64,000 bases of DNA from Candidatus Kryptoniota bacterium. GTDB lineage: Bacteria; Bacteroidota; Ignavibacteria; Kryptoniales; JAKASW01. Positions 29,201-37,780 of this stretch are shown here, in pieces. The first letter of the stretch is position 1; every line of letters starts with the position of its first letter. The DNA is taken from NCBI GenBank assembly GCA_036567965.1, contig DATCTN010000016.1, positions 62,001-126,000 on the forward strand. Direction: 5' to 3'. Below the pieces are notes generated by a model. The model made no database searches. It saw only the letters and a program-made list of their open reading frames with translations, and was not told the origin of the DNA. The translations under genes and the position numbers were made by a program.

Positions 29201-32200
29201 CATTGGCCCGATTACCGAGGAGCAGCTTCTCGGAAAGACGGATTTTGAAGTATGTCCTCCAGACATTGCGGACGCATACTTCAAAGATGACCAGAGAATG
29301 ATGCGCGATGGCATAGCGGACCTGAACAGGGAACTCTACGAAACAGACGCCAACGGCCAGAAGCATTGGGAATTAATTTCCAAGATCCCGATCAGAGATT
29401 CGAACCGCGAGATCGTCGGGATAGTCGGCATCTCCACAGATATCACCGCATTAAGAGAGGCCGAGGAGGCGCTCAGGAAATCGGAAGCTGAGCTCCGAAC
29501 TCTTTTCGCGTCCATGAAGGATGTGGTGTTCGTGGTGGATGGCGAAGGCAGATACCTTGAAGTTGCGCCCACCGATCCCACTCTTCTGTACAGACCTCCG
29601 CACGTACTACTAGGGAGGACCCTATATGAAATTTTCCCTAAAGACCAGGCAGATTCATTTCTTGCCGTCATCCGGGAAGCATTGAGATCTGGAGATCTGC
29701 AGAGCACAGAATACAGCCTGGAGCTAAGCGGTTCGACGGTCTGGTTCGATGCGAGCGTATCTCGAATGGCAGACAACCGCGTACTCTGGGTTGCGAGGGA
29801 TATTACTCGCCGACGAACCGCAGAAGATGCCCTCAGGAGATCTGAAGAGACTCTCGCGCGCATTGCTTCGTCGATCGACGATGTAATTTACAGCCTGGAC
29901 GGGAAAACCGGTGAATTCGCCTATATCAGCCCCGCGTTTGAAAGGAAGTTCGGATATTCGCTGTCCGATGTTCTGAAGATGGGAGGGAGATGGGCCTTTA
30001 TTTCAAATGTAATAATGAGAGAAGATGTTCCCCTGATCGACCCGGTTGTCACCGTGATGCAGGAACAAGTGCTCGATGATGTCCCTGTATGGGAAAACTG
30101 GTGGCGCTGTAAAGACGGCACGCTTCTTTTCATCGAGGATCACTCGGTACCGACATACGAGAACGGCAAGCTGGTGCGTGTCGACGGAGTGTTGCGGGAC
30201 GTGACGGAGAAAAAGAGCGCTGAAGACGCTAAACAGCGGGAGCGGATCCTGTTGCGAACACTCATCGATAATTTCCCTCACGCGATTTACGTGAAGGATT
30301 CGAACTACAAAACCATAATCGCCAACCCGGCGAGCCTGAAGTATACCGGACTTCCTTCCGAAGCCGATGTAATCGGAAAGACAGACTTCGACGTCTATCC
30401 GCTCGAAGAGGCGGAAAAGTTCTTTACCGACGACCAGAAAGTGATCAGGGACGGGCAACCCGTGCTGAACAGGGAGGAGTCCCTCATCGACGTCGAGGGA
30501 AAGAAGCATTGGCTCCTAACCTCGAAGATTCCCCTGCGCGATCAGAACGGAGCAATTACCGGTCTGGTGGGAGTCGGCATGGACGTCACTGAACGCAAAA
30601 TGATAGACGAGGCGCTTCGCCAATCGGAAGCGGAACTTCGGGCACTCTTTAATTCGATGAACGATGTTATACTCGTGCTCGGCAGGGATGGAAAATTTCT
30701 GAAAGCTGCGCCAGCCAAGGATACGCTGCTGTACAGGCCGGCTGCGGAGATAGTTGGTAAAACGAATCGCGAGATCTTTCCCAAGGAACAATCCGATTTC
30801 TTTATGTCGATCATTGAAAAGACTCTCGCGACTAATACTGCGCAGAATGTCGAGTACGCCATCAATATCAGAGGAAAGGAAAAGTGGCGCGCCGCTGCCG
30901 TGTCGCCGATGTCCGAAGACTCTGTCCTGTGGGTCGCCCGCGACATTACCGAGCGCAAACAGATGGAGAGAGAAATAACCGAGTCGGAGCGAAAATACCG
31001 GGAACTCGTCGAGAACGCGCTGGTAGGTGTATACAAAACAACCGTCGATGGAGAATTCATTTACGCGAACAAAGCGATGGCTGACATTCTCGAATATGAT
31101 TCTCCACAAATGATGATGTCTGCAAGTCTGCCGAAGCTTTACAAAAGCGTGCGCGAATGGGAATCGTTCACGGAAGATCTCAAGAAGGACGGCAAAACCG
31201 GGAAGAGCAAAGAATTCGAGTTCATTACCAGGACTGGCAAAATAAGAAACGTGCTTCTGAGCGCTTCCTTCGACGGCGACGTCGTCTCCGGAATGGTCAA
31301 GGACATCACAGAGATCAGAACGCTCGAACGGCAATTCATACAGACTCAGAAACTTGAAGGGCTCGGAAACATCGCCGCCGGAATCGCGCACGACTTCAAC
31401 AATATTCTCGGTGTGATCCTGGGTTATTCCGAACTCCTTGGGCAGGGAACCTACGAAATCCAGAAATTCGACCGGGGCATAAAGGCTATTACCAAGGCTG
31501 CCGATCGAGGGAAGTCACTCGTTCAACAACTCCTGACATTTGCCAGGAAAACCGAAACTACGTTTGAGTCCATCAACCTGAACGAGATCATTGGTGAGAC
31601 CGAACGACTAATCGAAGAGACGTTCCCGAAGACAATTGAAATAACTACAGACTGCAGAAGCGATATACCTTTGGTTATGGCAGACTCCACGCAAATCCAA
31701 CAGGTACTTCTCAATCTCTGCGTCAATTCACGGGATGCAATGTCAAAGGGCGGTACTCTCACAATTGGCACGAGAACGGTGCACGGGAAAACTCTCGAGG
31801 AACGGCATTTTGCCGCTGCGGACAAAGAGTACGTGGAAGTCAGGATCTCCGACACCGGCTCAGGCATGGACAAGATGACGAGACAGCACATCTTCGAGCC
31901 TTTCTTTACCACGAAAGATGTAGGTAAGGGAACGGGCCTCGGTCTTTCTGTCGTCTACGGGATCGTCGAGAGCCACAGAGGTTTCATCGATGTTGCCAGC
32001 GAACTTGGAAAAGGGACCGATGTCTTCGTGTACTTTCCTGCCCAGCGAGAAGGCGCCTCCGGGAGTGAGCTGGTAAAGGAAATGGCCGAAGACTTCCCGA
32101 CCGGAAAAGGTACCGTGCTCGTCATCGAAGACGAGGAGATGTTGAGAGACTTGTTGACGACGATTCTAACTTCGAAGGGCTACGAAGTTATCCTCTCGCA

Positions 32201-32492
32201 CGATGGAGAGGAGGGAATTGAAACATTCAGGCGCGAGAAAGATCGGATCGCGGTGGTCATCTCAGATCTTGGTCTTCCGAAGATGAGCGGTGAATCGGTG
32301 GTGAGCGCGGTTAAGGAGATTAATCCGCACGCCAGGGTCGTAATCGCAAGCGGGTTCATCGATCCGGAAGTCAAAGCGTCTCTTGAGAAAATTGGCGTGG
32401 ATCAATTTATCCAGAAGCCGTACAAGGCTGCTGAAGTCTTCAGGGCGGTGCGAGATGCGATTGCTGATTCGGGGTTCAAAGGGGAGCATTAG
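26292..32492 (+). CDS. Giant multi-PAS hybrid sensor histidine kinase
   Basis: A 2066-residue soluble signalling protein with no signal peptide or membrane span. I count about 13 PAS modules before the kinase, at roughly 20-130, 155-268, 275-400, 407, 535, 670, 800, 936, 1069, 1190, 1321, 1450 and 1567. Modules 4-8 and 11 are near-copies built on 'LIDNLP.A.F.KD', 'NPAHV' and 'GKTDFDVYP'. The kinase has the phospho-acceptor H1700 in 'IAAGIAHDFNNILG', a HATPase ('DTGSGMDKM', 'GKGTGLGLSVVYG') and a C-terminal receiver with D1992 in 'VVISDLGLPKMSG'. It may sense redox, light or small ligands. The ATG at 26316, with GGAG upstream, is an alternative start. No partner regulator is adjacent. Confidence 0.9.
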   Translation: MRYSTEQPMHKKPDDSVLKNAREITYSTLADEKLSRGRLDYISPNVEALLGYKPGDFSANRNLWSSIIHREDIAKVEAQSKKYSGNISIKLEYRVRHRRTGKYRTVEDVINPRLDRKGKRIGVVGSIIDITDREAMKPRRRRERFMDNEFWLNESQRVAKVGSYVYDFSTGEWSGSPTLDGILGLDRSFRKDVESWLQLIHPEDRKSVYTQVRKAYSSSTKSSVEFRIVRWKDKKIRWIWGTGEILRDSRGRPVKMFGTVQDITERKKAEDALQQNEILFHNSFEQSAGGMALVGIDGKFRLVNNRFAEMLGFSKEELLRKTIVSVAHPEEREQAKKSIPAILASGVKNQIIEKRLIRKDGSIIWASISVALIQDLEGKPEYLVANFQDMTERNKFEETLRNERIILRTLIDSLPSAVYVKDRECRARVVNLAAVRNGGMKSESEIIGKTDFDFFPREIAEGFFADDQKVIKEGKPVLDREEYFFDNEGKKHWQLTSKVPLCDETGKVVGLVGVGTDITERKLEEEQHQRERILLRTLVDNLPNAVFVKDKEYRKVIANPAHIRRVGLSTGHDITSESEILGKTDFEVYPKHLAEEFFIDDQKVIRDGQSVINREQFGVDPSGYKRWELISKLPLRDEKGEIIGLVGITSEITKQKSVEEALERERILLKTLIDNLPSAIFAKDREYRKIIVNPAHVKRVGLSVGPKAEAEILGKTDFDIYPIDLAEGYFNEDLEIVEEGRQVLNRESLNIDKNGERHWDLISKIPFRNSEGKIAGMVGITTDITSLKAAEESLLRERTLLRTLIDNLPSAVFVKDRSYRKTVVNPVHVKDVRAHLESIGVESSIDIVGKTDFDVYPAELAEKFMIDDRMVLEEGVPVVNKEETAFDSRGEQNWTLVSKIPLRDDQGNISGLLGITTDITAFKRAQESQQRERTLMRTLIDHLPNAIFAKDKNLRKILVNPAHVKRMAAHIGPITEEQLLGKTDFEVCPPDIADAYFKDDQRMMRDGIADLNRELYETDANGQKHWELISKIPIRDSNREIVGIVGISTDITALREAEEALRKSEAELRTLFASMKDVVFVVDGEGRYLEVAPTDPTLLYRPPHVLLGRTLYEIFPKDQADSFLAVIREALRSGDLQSTEYSLELSGSTVWFDASVSRMADNRVLWVARDITRRRTAEDALRRSEETLARIASSIDDVIYSLDGKTGEFAYISPAFERKFGYSLSDVLKMGGRWAFISNVIMREDVPLIDPVVTVMQEQVLDDVPVWENWWRCKDGTLLFIEDHSVPTYENGKLVRVDGVLRDVTEKKSAEDAKQRERILLRTLIDNFPHAIYVKDSNYKTIIANPASLKYTGLPSEADVIGKTDFDVYPLEEAEKFFTDDQKVIRDGQPVLNREESLIDVEGKKHWLLTSKIPLRDQNGAITGLVGVGMDVTERKMIDEALRQSEAELRALFNSMNDVILVLGRDGKFLKAAPAKDTLLYRPAAEIVGKTNREIFPKEQSDFFMSIIEKTLATNTAQNVEYAINIRGKEKWRAAAVSPMSEDSVLWVARDITERKQMEREITESERKYRELVENALVGVYKTTVDGEFIYANKAMADILEYDSPQMMMSASLPKLYKSVREWESFTEDLKKDGKTGKSKEFEFITRTGKIRNVLLSASFDGDVVSGMVKDITEIRTLERQFIQTQKLEGLGNIAAGIAHDFNNILGVILGYSELLGQGTYEIQKFDRGIKAITKAADRGKSLVQQLLTFARKTETTFESINLNEIIGETERLIEETFPKTIEITTDCRSDIPLVMADSTQIQQVLLNLCVNSRDAMSKGGTLTIGTRTVHGKTLEERHFAAADKEYVEVRISDTGSGMDKMTRQHIFEPFFTTKDVGKGTGLGLSVVYGIVESHRGFIDVASELGKGTDVFVYFPAQREGASGSELVKEMAEDFPTGKGTVLVIEDEEMLRDLLTTILTSKGYEVILSHDGEEGIETFRREKDRIAVVISDLGLPKMSGESVVSAVKEINPHARVVIASGFIDPEVKASLEKIGVDQFIQKPYKAAEVFRAVRDAIADSGFKGEH

Positions 32493-32598
32493 ATCGTCAC
32501 ACTCGCCACGAGCACGCATGCCTCTTGAGCCGGTCAGGGATGGGGATTCATCTGACTCGGGAAGCGCCCCGTTTGGTAAATGGATGCTTTGTAAATGA

Positions 32599-32628
32599 CG
32601 GTCCTCCTCAGTTAATCCAGGAGGACCG
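32599..32628. terminator. Bidirectional terminator between convergent genes
   Basis: A perfect 10-bp stem, CGGTCCTCCT / AGGAGGACCG (32599-32608 and 32619-32628) with a 10-nt loop, lies between the kinase (+) and the GH5-like gene (-). CAAAAT follows on the plus side. Being symmetric, it could end both transcripts. Confidence 0.7.
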
Positions 32629-32651
32629 CAAAATCACTCGGGATGTCCGGT

Positions 32652-35078
32652 CTACTTCAAAAGCAACATCTTCTTAGTCACAAAATAACTCCCGGCTCTT
32701 AACGAATAGAAGTAAACACCGCTGCTGAGTCGCGAAGCATCGAAATCCAATTCGTAATTTCCCGGCGACATTCGCTGGTGAAGAAGCGTTTCTACTTCCC
32801 GGCCCAATACATCGTACACGGTCAGTGTCACGTCTCCCGCATTCGGCAGCGCGAATCTTATACGGGTCGACGGGTTGAATGGGTTCGGGAAATTCTGAGA
32901 CAGTGAATATGTTTTTGGAAGCAAATCATTTGTAGATCGCACACCCGTAGCAAGCGTCCCCTGAACCATTATTTCTGCAATCGAGTAAGCTCCGTTGGTC
33001 CCCTGGCTTAGTAACAAGAGTGCGAGGTATCTCGCCGTGTCCTGCAATCCAGAAACCGTCTCGACGTAGTTTGTACCGCCGGTTCCGTTTGACTGTGACT
33101 TTACCACGATCCAATTCACGTTGTCAGGAGCGAGCTGTAGAGAGTAAGATTTCGCGTATGCATGGTTTCCCCACCGGATGGTAACCTGGGTGACGGCAAA
33201 CAAATTTCCCATGTCAATCCTAACCCATTGAGCCGTCGGGGAGGCGGAAGCCTGCCAACGCGTGAAGTTGTTGCCATCGACAATATTCTGAGGATTGCTG
33301 AAGGTGTATGTTACGGTATCGTTCGACGAAGCAGTCACCGTTCCTTGGTATGCCCTGTCTACTTGATCCGGCGGGAGAACCTGTATCGAGATCGTCGTCG
33401 AATCGTGCTCGTCTCCCTCGGTGAGAAGCGTGTAAGTATTGTTGACCACATCCGGATAAACCACGATGGAATCTACGACCGGCACAGTCGCATTGTTAAG
33501 TGTGGCCGTAGAATTTTTGACCACCTGCCAGACAAGCGAAGTGCTCTCTCCTGTACCGATTTGAAGGGGAGTTGCCTTAAAGCTCATGATTCTTCCCGTC
33601 GGCAGGACTGTGACCGTCAGCCTCGACGTATCGTTCACCATGCCAGAGGCGGTTAAGGTGTAAGAGGTGGTTACGAGAGGCGAGACTATCACGCTGTCCT
33701 TAACCGATGACTCGCTCAAGCCGTTAAATGTGACCGTCGAGCCGGGCTCCGCATCCCATCTAATTACTGTGCTGTCTGTTTTCTGAATCGTGCCCGGTGT
33801 CGCACTGAATACATATATGCTTCCGGTCTTCGGGAACACGATGATATCGTTCCTGTAATTTGCAAACATGTACTGCAGTGCACTCCATGTATCCGTCAAC
33901 GACGTCTTGGTCTGATCCTCTGCCCAGGCCCACATGAGCGCGCCTGCATATCCGTTATTGTATAACCTGGGATATAAGACCCCGTCGGCAAGCCCGTCGG
34001 TCGGCGCCATAAAGAATTCTCCGATGACAAGGGGCTTGTCAAGCATGTATGCGCTGCAATTATGCAGGAAAGGACTGTATGACGTTCCCGCTCCGCTGTA
34101 GTAGTCGACGGTGTAGAAATCGAGCGTACCGTCGCTATCTCCGCCTGCTGCCTTGAGGCGCGCGTCGGTGTAGTAGTTTGTATTTCCCGCCAGCGAGATC
34201 TTTTGCATGTACGCGACCCAGTCGGCGGTGGTCATGTTAGTCCGGTGGAGAATGTTGAATTCATTTGTGTACTGACTTACTTGCTGCGGAGAAAGACTGC
34301 TCACGTTGAACTGACCCTGGATGGTGCCGGCAGGCGATTGCACGTCAGTGTTTGACTGCATCGTGTTCGCGTCCAGCGTAACAAGTGCGCTCGTGTCTGT
34401 GCGGTGGATTGCGCCGGCGATCAGGTTCACGAATCTTTGAATGTCGGCAATCGGCACATGCACGCGATTGCCCCAGCCGAGCACGTCGCTGAACCCTTCC
34501 GGCTCGATCACGATGTTCCACGACTGGATTGCCGGGTTGCCTTTCAAGGAGTCGACCATCGGAATCAAAGCGTTTCTTATGTACGCCATGGTGTACGCAG
34601 TGTCGGTGAATAGTTTCGCGTTCCGGTATAATTGGGCCGAGTCCAGCTCATCTGTGCTCAGCAGGTCGTGCGACCATAAAGTCATCATAATCCCGACGCT
34701 ATATTGACTCGCAAGCGAGAGGATCTGCTTGAGGTCCTGGATCATGTACTGCCCGGGCCCGGTCACCAATCCGGTGTCGTTGTACACAGGCGTTTGTACA
34801 CCGTCGACATGCATCCAGAATTTCAAAACGTTCCCACCATTGTCGTGAACAGTCTTGAACTCGGTGGCGAATTGTGTGAGGTCGGGACTTGCACCCAGGT
34901 CGTTAGCGTAATTTACCCACGCGATATTGATCCCGCTCAAGAAAATTTCCTTGTTCGCGTAGTGAGTCCTGGATTGAGAACGAACGGGTTCAGATGTAAA
35001 TCCGATCATTATCGGCAACGCCAATAACAAGATCGCCGGATTCATCTTTATGAATAACCTCGTAAAGATTGCGTTCAT
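32652..35078 (-). CDS. Multidomain secreted GH5-like glycanase with F5/8C (CBM32-like) and T9SS domains
   Basis: An 808-residue secreted enzyme, likely acting on beta-mannan or a related glucan. After the signal peptide a clan-A barrel (about 40-415) opens 'IFLSGINIAWVNYAND' and includes 'NVLKFWMHVDG', the acid/base E192 in 'WNIVIEPEG' and the nucleophile E354 in 'LVIGEFFMAP'. Two Ig-like modules follow (about 420-580), then a discoidin-type module (about 595-715, 'WQASASPTAQWVRIDMG'), which often binds sugars, and a T9SS tail ('NFPNPFNPSTRIRF' ... 'KKMLLLK'). The start ATG 35078 has GGAGGT 5 bp upstream. The family is GH5-like by motif order; the subfamily is not resolved. The 35171-35196 motif lies about 95 bp upstream. 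Confidence 0.8.
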   Translation of the reverse strand: MNAIFTRLFIKMNPAILLLALPIMIGFTSEPVRSQSRTHYANKEIFLSGINIAWVNYANDLGASPDLTQFATEFKTVHDNGGNVLKFWMHVDGVQTPVYNDTGLVTGPGQYMIQDLKQILSLASQYSVGIMMTLWSHDLLSTDELDSAQLYRNAKLFTDTAYTMAYIRNALIPMVDSLKGNPAIQSWNIVIEPEGFSDVLGWGNRVHVPIADIQRFVNLIAGAIHRTDTSALVTLDANTMQSNTDVQSPAGTIQGQFNVSSLSPQQVSQYTNEFNILHRTNMTTADWVAYMQKISLAGNTNYYTDARLKAAGGDSDGTLDFYTVDYYSGAGTSYSPFLHNCSAYMLDKPLVIGEFFMAPTDGLADGVLYPRLYNNGYAGALMWAWAEDQTKTSLTDTWSALQYMFANYRNDIIVFPKTGSIYVFSATPGTIQKTDSTVIRWDAEPGSTVTFNGLSESSVKDSVIVSPLVTTSYTLTASGMVNDTSRLTVTVLPTGRIMSFKATPLQIGTGESTSLVWQVVKNSTATLNNATVPVVDSIVVYPDVVNNTYTLLTEGDEHDSTTISIQVLPPDQVDRAYQGTVTASSNDTVTYTFSNPQNIVDGNNFTRWQASASPTAQWVRIDMGNLFAVTQVTIRWGNHAYAKSYSLQLAPDNVNWIVVKSQSNGTGGTNYVETVSGLQDTARYLALLLLSQGTNGAYSIAEIMVQGTLATGVRSTNDLLPKTYSLSQNFPNPFNPSTRIRFALPNAGDVTLTVYDVLGREVETLLHQRMSPGNYELDFDASRLSSGVYFYSLRAGSYFVTKKMLLLK

Positions 35079-35170
35079 CTTACCTCCAGTTTTAATAATG
35101 ATTCTGAAATGTCCGACGCTTTGATCCCTCGAAACGTTATCCTGACATTATTTCCCATCGAGTCCCTGAT

Positions 35171-35196
35171 CGACTGATTATGTATGAACTTTAACG
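35171..35196 (-). promoter_or_regulatory. Conserved 26-bp motif upstream of GH5-like gene
   Basis: Second full copy of the motif at 19982-20007 (22 of 26 positions identical), oriented toward the minus-strand glycanase and leaving a leader of about 90 nt. Shared spacing and sequence at two unrelated genes point to a common promoter or regulator. Confidence 0.5.
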
Positions 35197-35344
35197 AAAA
35201 TAATCAATATCAACCGTTGAAAACAGGCGAACTCCCTGATGCCGATTTTCCTGCACCTTAGCGTGACAAAACGAATTATCGTATGCAGATTCCGAAGAGA
35301 TGAAATACTTACGATAATCACATAGAAATGAACAGGGACCCATA

Positions 35345-35464
35345 AGGGATCAGGTAGTGGGCTATTTTGACGCTACTGAAATGTCCCATCGTTGAGTATT
35401 CTACGGCGTTCAAAAAAAACACAAATGTCATTTCACTTTGAAAGTAGCCCACTGCTAGGGATCA
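35345..35464. mobile_element. MITE-like element with 8-bp direct repeats
   Basis: A 104-bp segment (35353-35456) has imperfect terminal inverted repeats: left GGTAGTGGGCTATTTTGA, right end matching 14 of 18 positions when reversed, with a shared AGTGGGCTA core. It is flanked by identical AGGGATCA copies at 35345-35352 and 35457-35464, as expected of a target-site duplication. It has no coding capacity. It sits in the divergent promoter region, ending 16 bp before the -35 box of the mannanase gene, where it could affect expression. Confidence 0.65.
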
Positions 35465-35479
35465 CAGATTCTCCCTTTA

Positions 35480-35507
35480 TTGTCAGATTGTTTATATCTT
35501 TTATAAA
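35480..35507 (+). promoter_or_regulatory. Promoter of the GH5_7 mannanase gene
   Basis: TTGTCA (35480-35485), 16-bp spacer, TATAAA (35502-35507). Predicted transcription start is near 35514, which makes the ATG at 35514 unlikely as start codon and favours 35544. Confidence 0.65.
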
Positions 35508-35543
35508 TGTTTCATGACTGCAATCTCTTCTGAGGAAAAAGTG

Positions 35544-36902
35544 ATGCAAAAAATTCTCATCCTGCTGTGTTCGGTTCTTATGGCGTCCTTCCTGGAGGCG
35601 TGCTCAAGTTTTCTTTTCTGGGGTAAACCTGATTACGTGCGAGTCGACGGGATGCAATTTGAATTCGATGGCAAACCGTTCTACTATACCGGAACAAACA
35701 TGTGGGACGGCTGTTACCTCGGCTCGACGGGCAATACAGGCGATAGGCCGAGACTCCTCAGAGAACTCGACGATCTGAAATCGCTTGGCATCACTAACCT
35801 GCGCGTCCTCGGTGCTTCTGAGGAATCATATATAGAGAACTCTCTCAAACCTGCGATCCAGATTAAGCCGGGAGTCTACGACGAGAATTTACTGGACGGA
35901 CTGGATTTCCTTCTTTCAGAATTGGACAAGAGGGGCATGCACGCAGTGATTTTCCTGAACAATTACTGGGAGTGGTCGGGCGGCATGGCGCAATACGTCG
36001 ACTGGGCGAATGGCGGTGGCGGTGTCGATGCCGCAAATGGAAATTATGCGGCCTTCATGGACTACTCCGCTTCATTCTACGTGAATCAAAAAGCACAATC
36101 CCTCTTCTACAATTTTGTTACGGATCTCGTGACGAGAAGAAACCAGTATGACGGCCGTTATTATTATGAAGAGCCCTCAATAATGGCGTGGGAACTCGCG
36201 AACGAACCTCGTCCAGGTCGGGATGATAGGTATCTTCAACAGTATTACCAATGGATAGATTCTACAGCGCACTTCATCCACGCCCTCGATCCGAATCACC
36301 TTGTGACAACAGGTAGCGAAGGACTAATCGGCAACCTGCAAGACTCCACGATCTTCGTGACTTGCAACCGGTCGAAGTATATAGACTATCTGACATTTCA
36401 TCTCTGGCCGAAAAACTGGGGATGGTTCGACGCAAAGAACATCGACAAGACCTATTCGAGGACTGAATCGAATGCAATCGGTTACATCGACAAACATATC
36501 GCACTGGCGCGTGTGCTGGACAAACCGATTGTCATGGAGGAATTCGGAATGCCGCGCGACAGCGAGCTCTGCAAGCCCGGCACTCCGACGACCGCGAGAG
36601 ACAGGTATTTCAGGAAGATCCTCAGGATTATCTACGACAGCGCCGCCACCGGCGCGCCTATTGCCGGCACAAATGTCTGGGGCTGGGGCGGAGAAGGGAG
36701 AGGACTCCACCCGGACGACAGATGGCAGCCGGGTGACCCTTTTACAGGAGACCCGCCTCAGGAAGCTCAGGGTCTCAACTCGATTTACGATGTGGACACT
36801 ACAACCCTTGCCATTTTCAATCGGAACGCAATGGAGATGATTGCGCTCCGGAAAAGTGAAAGTCTTCTGGAACAGAAAAAGCTTGCTGAATTGAGGAAGT
36901 GA
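35544..36902 (+). CDS. GH5_7-type endo-beta-1,4-mannanase, likely lipoprotein
   Basis: A ~452-residue enzyme. The start is ATG 35544 ('MQKILILLCSVLMASFLEAC'), with GAGG 8 bp upstream and the predicted mRNA start near 35514; a longer frame adds 10 residues. A Cys follows the hydrophobic segment, so it is probably lipid-anchored, although the lipobox (LEAC) is imperfect. The barrel follows the mannanase pattern: 'FYYTGTNMWDGCYLG', 'NNYWEWSGGMAQY', the acid/base E221 in 'WELANEPRPG', the catalytic-site 'TFHLWPKNWGW' and the nucleophile E333 in 'VMEEFGMPRD'. It cuts mannan, glucomannan or galactomannan at the cell surface, feeding the epimerase and GH130 enzymes encoded further on. Confidence 0.88.
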   Translation: MQKILILLCSVLMASFLEACSSFLFWGKPDYVRVDGMQFEFDGKPFYYTGTNMWDGCYLGSTGNTGDRPRLLRELDDLKSLGITNLRVLGASEESYIENSLKPAIQIKPGVYDENLLDGLDFLLSELDKRGMHAVIFLNNYWEWSGGMAQYVDWANGGGGVDAANGNYAAFMDYSASFYVNQKAQSLFYNFVTDLVTRRNQYDGRYYYEEPSIMAWELANEPRPGRDDRYLQQYYQWIDSTAHFIHALDPNHLVTTGSEGLIGNLQDSTIFVTCNRSKYIDYLTFHLWPKNWGWFDAKNIDKTYSRTESNAIGYIDKHIALARVLDKPIVMEEFGMPRDSELCKPGTPTTARDRYFRKILRIIYDSAATGAPIAGTNVWGWGGEGRGLHPDDRWQPGDPFTGDPPQEAQGLNSIYDVDTTTLAIFNRNAMEMIALRKSESLLEQKKLAELRK

Positions 36903-37090
36903 TCTCACAAATTCGCGTCATTTCCCTCAAGAATTGAATCGGTCACGAAATTGGGCGCCTGGTTTTCTTCCTTTCCTCTTATGGAATTTAGATCGCCGCC
37001 GTAAAATGCCCCCCGCACACTCAGAGCCTTGATTATTTCGCATATCAACAAATAACTTCTTCTAAGTCAGCGGGACTTAATATCAGTTAA

Positions 37091-37285
37091 TATTCGGGTG
37101 GTTCAGTGCAGTGCGTTCAGTGTAATATCGAGTCGAGGGAAACGCGAACTCTGGTTGATGAAAATAAGATACCAGGCAAGTACCAGTCAACATTTGAGGG
37201 AACGGGTTTACCAAGCGGAATTTACACTTGCAGGCTCACTGCAGGTGCATTCACTTCGACAAAGAAAATGTTGATGCTCAAGTGA
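37091..37285 (+). pseudogene. Decayed T9SS sorting-domain remnant
   Basis: An open frame without a usable ATG translates as '...RETRTLVDENKIPGKYQ', 'GLPSGIYTCRLTAGAF' and 'KKMLMLK' plus TGA at 37283-37285. This is the second half of a T9SS type A domain; the 'YPNPFNP' half and the passenger enzyme are gone, with a stop at 37088-37090. It marks the end of a deleted secreted gene downstream of the mannanase. Confidence 0.7.
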
Positions 37286-37513
37286 TTTGATTGTATCGAC
37301 AGAGTTACAATTCTGTTCGTGCCGAGTTCTTCTCAAAATGGCCTCGTTGCAACAACTCTCAAGTCCATTCATCAAGAATGCTCGTCGTGCATTAAAGTTT
37401 CGGTTGGAAAATTCCTGAATTAATCTTACTCTAATGACGCCATTTTGTCAGGGAGGGCAGATCCGAGAAATCCGATTGAATCTAAACCCTGAGCCTGTAG
37501 CCGACAGAGTTCG

Positions 37514-37735
37514 ATGATGAACAAAACGATCAAACAAATCCGCAGACTTATGATAGCCGTCGTGGGCTTCACACTCCTAATCAGTGGAGTCGTGATGTTC
37601 GTTCTCCCTGCACCCGGCCTCCTCGTCGTTCTTCTCGCGCTCGCGATACTCGGGACAGAGTTTCTCTGGGCTAGAAACCTTCTCCATCACGTCAGGAAAC
37701 GCTTTCAAAAGAAAAACAATGGCGATCAATCGTAA
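37514..37735 (+). CDS. Small PGPGW-family membrane protein
   Basis: 73 residues with two hydrophobic helices: 'LMIAVVGFTLLISGVVMFVL' and 'GLLVVLLALAILGTEF'. The turn between them reads 'LPAPGLLVV', and 'TEFLWARNLL' follows, both hallmarks of the PGPGW putative transmembrane family (PF09656). It has a basic tail. Role unknown in any organism. The ribosome site is weak and the gene stands alone between a gene remnant and the convergent Lnt-like gene. Confidence 0.72.
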   Translation: MMNKTIKQIRRLMIAVVGFTLLISGVVMFVLPAPGLLVVLLALAILGTEFLWARNLLHHVRKRFQKKNNGDQS

Positions 37736-37780
37736 AGAATCAAATCGCGCAGCGTTGCCGGCTCAACAGGGAAATGCTGG

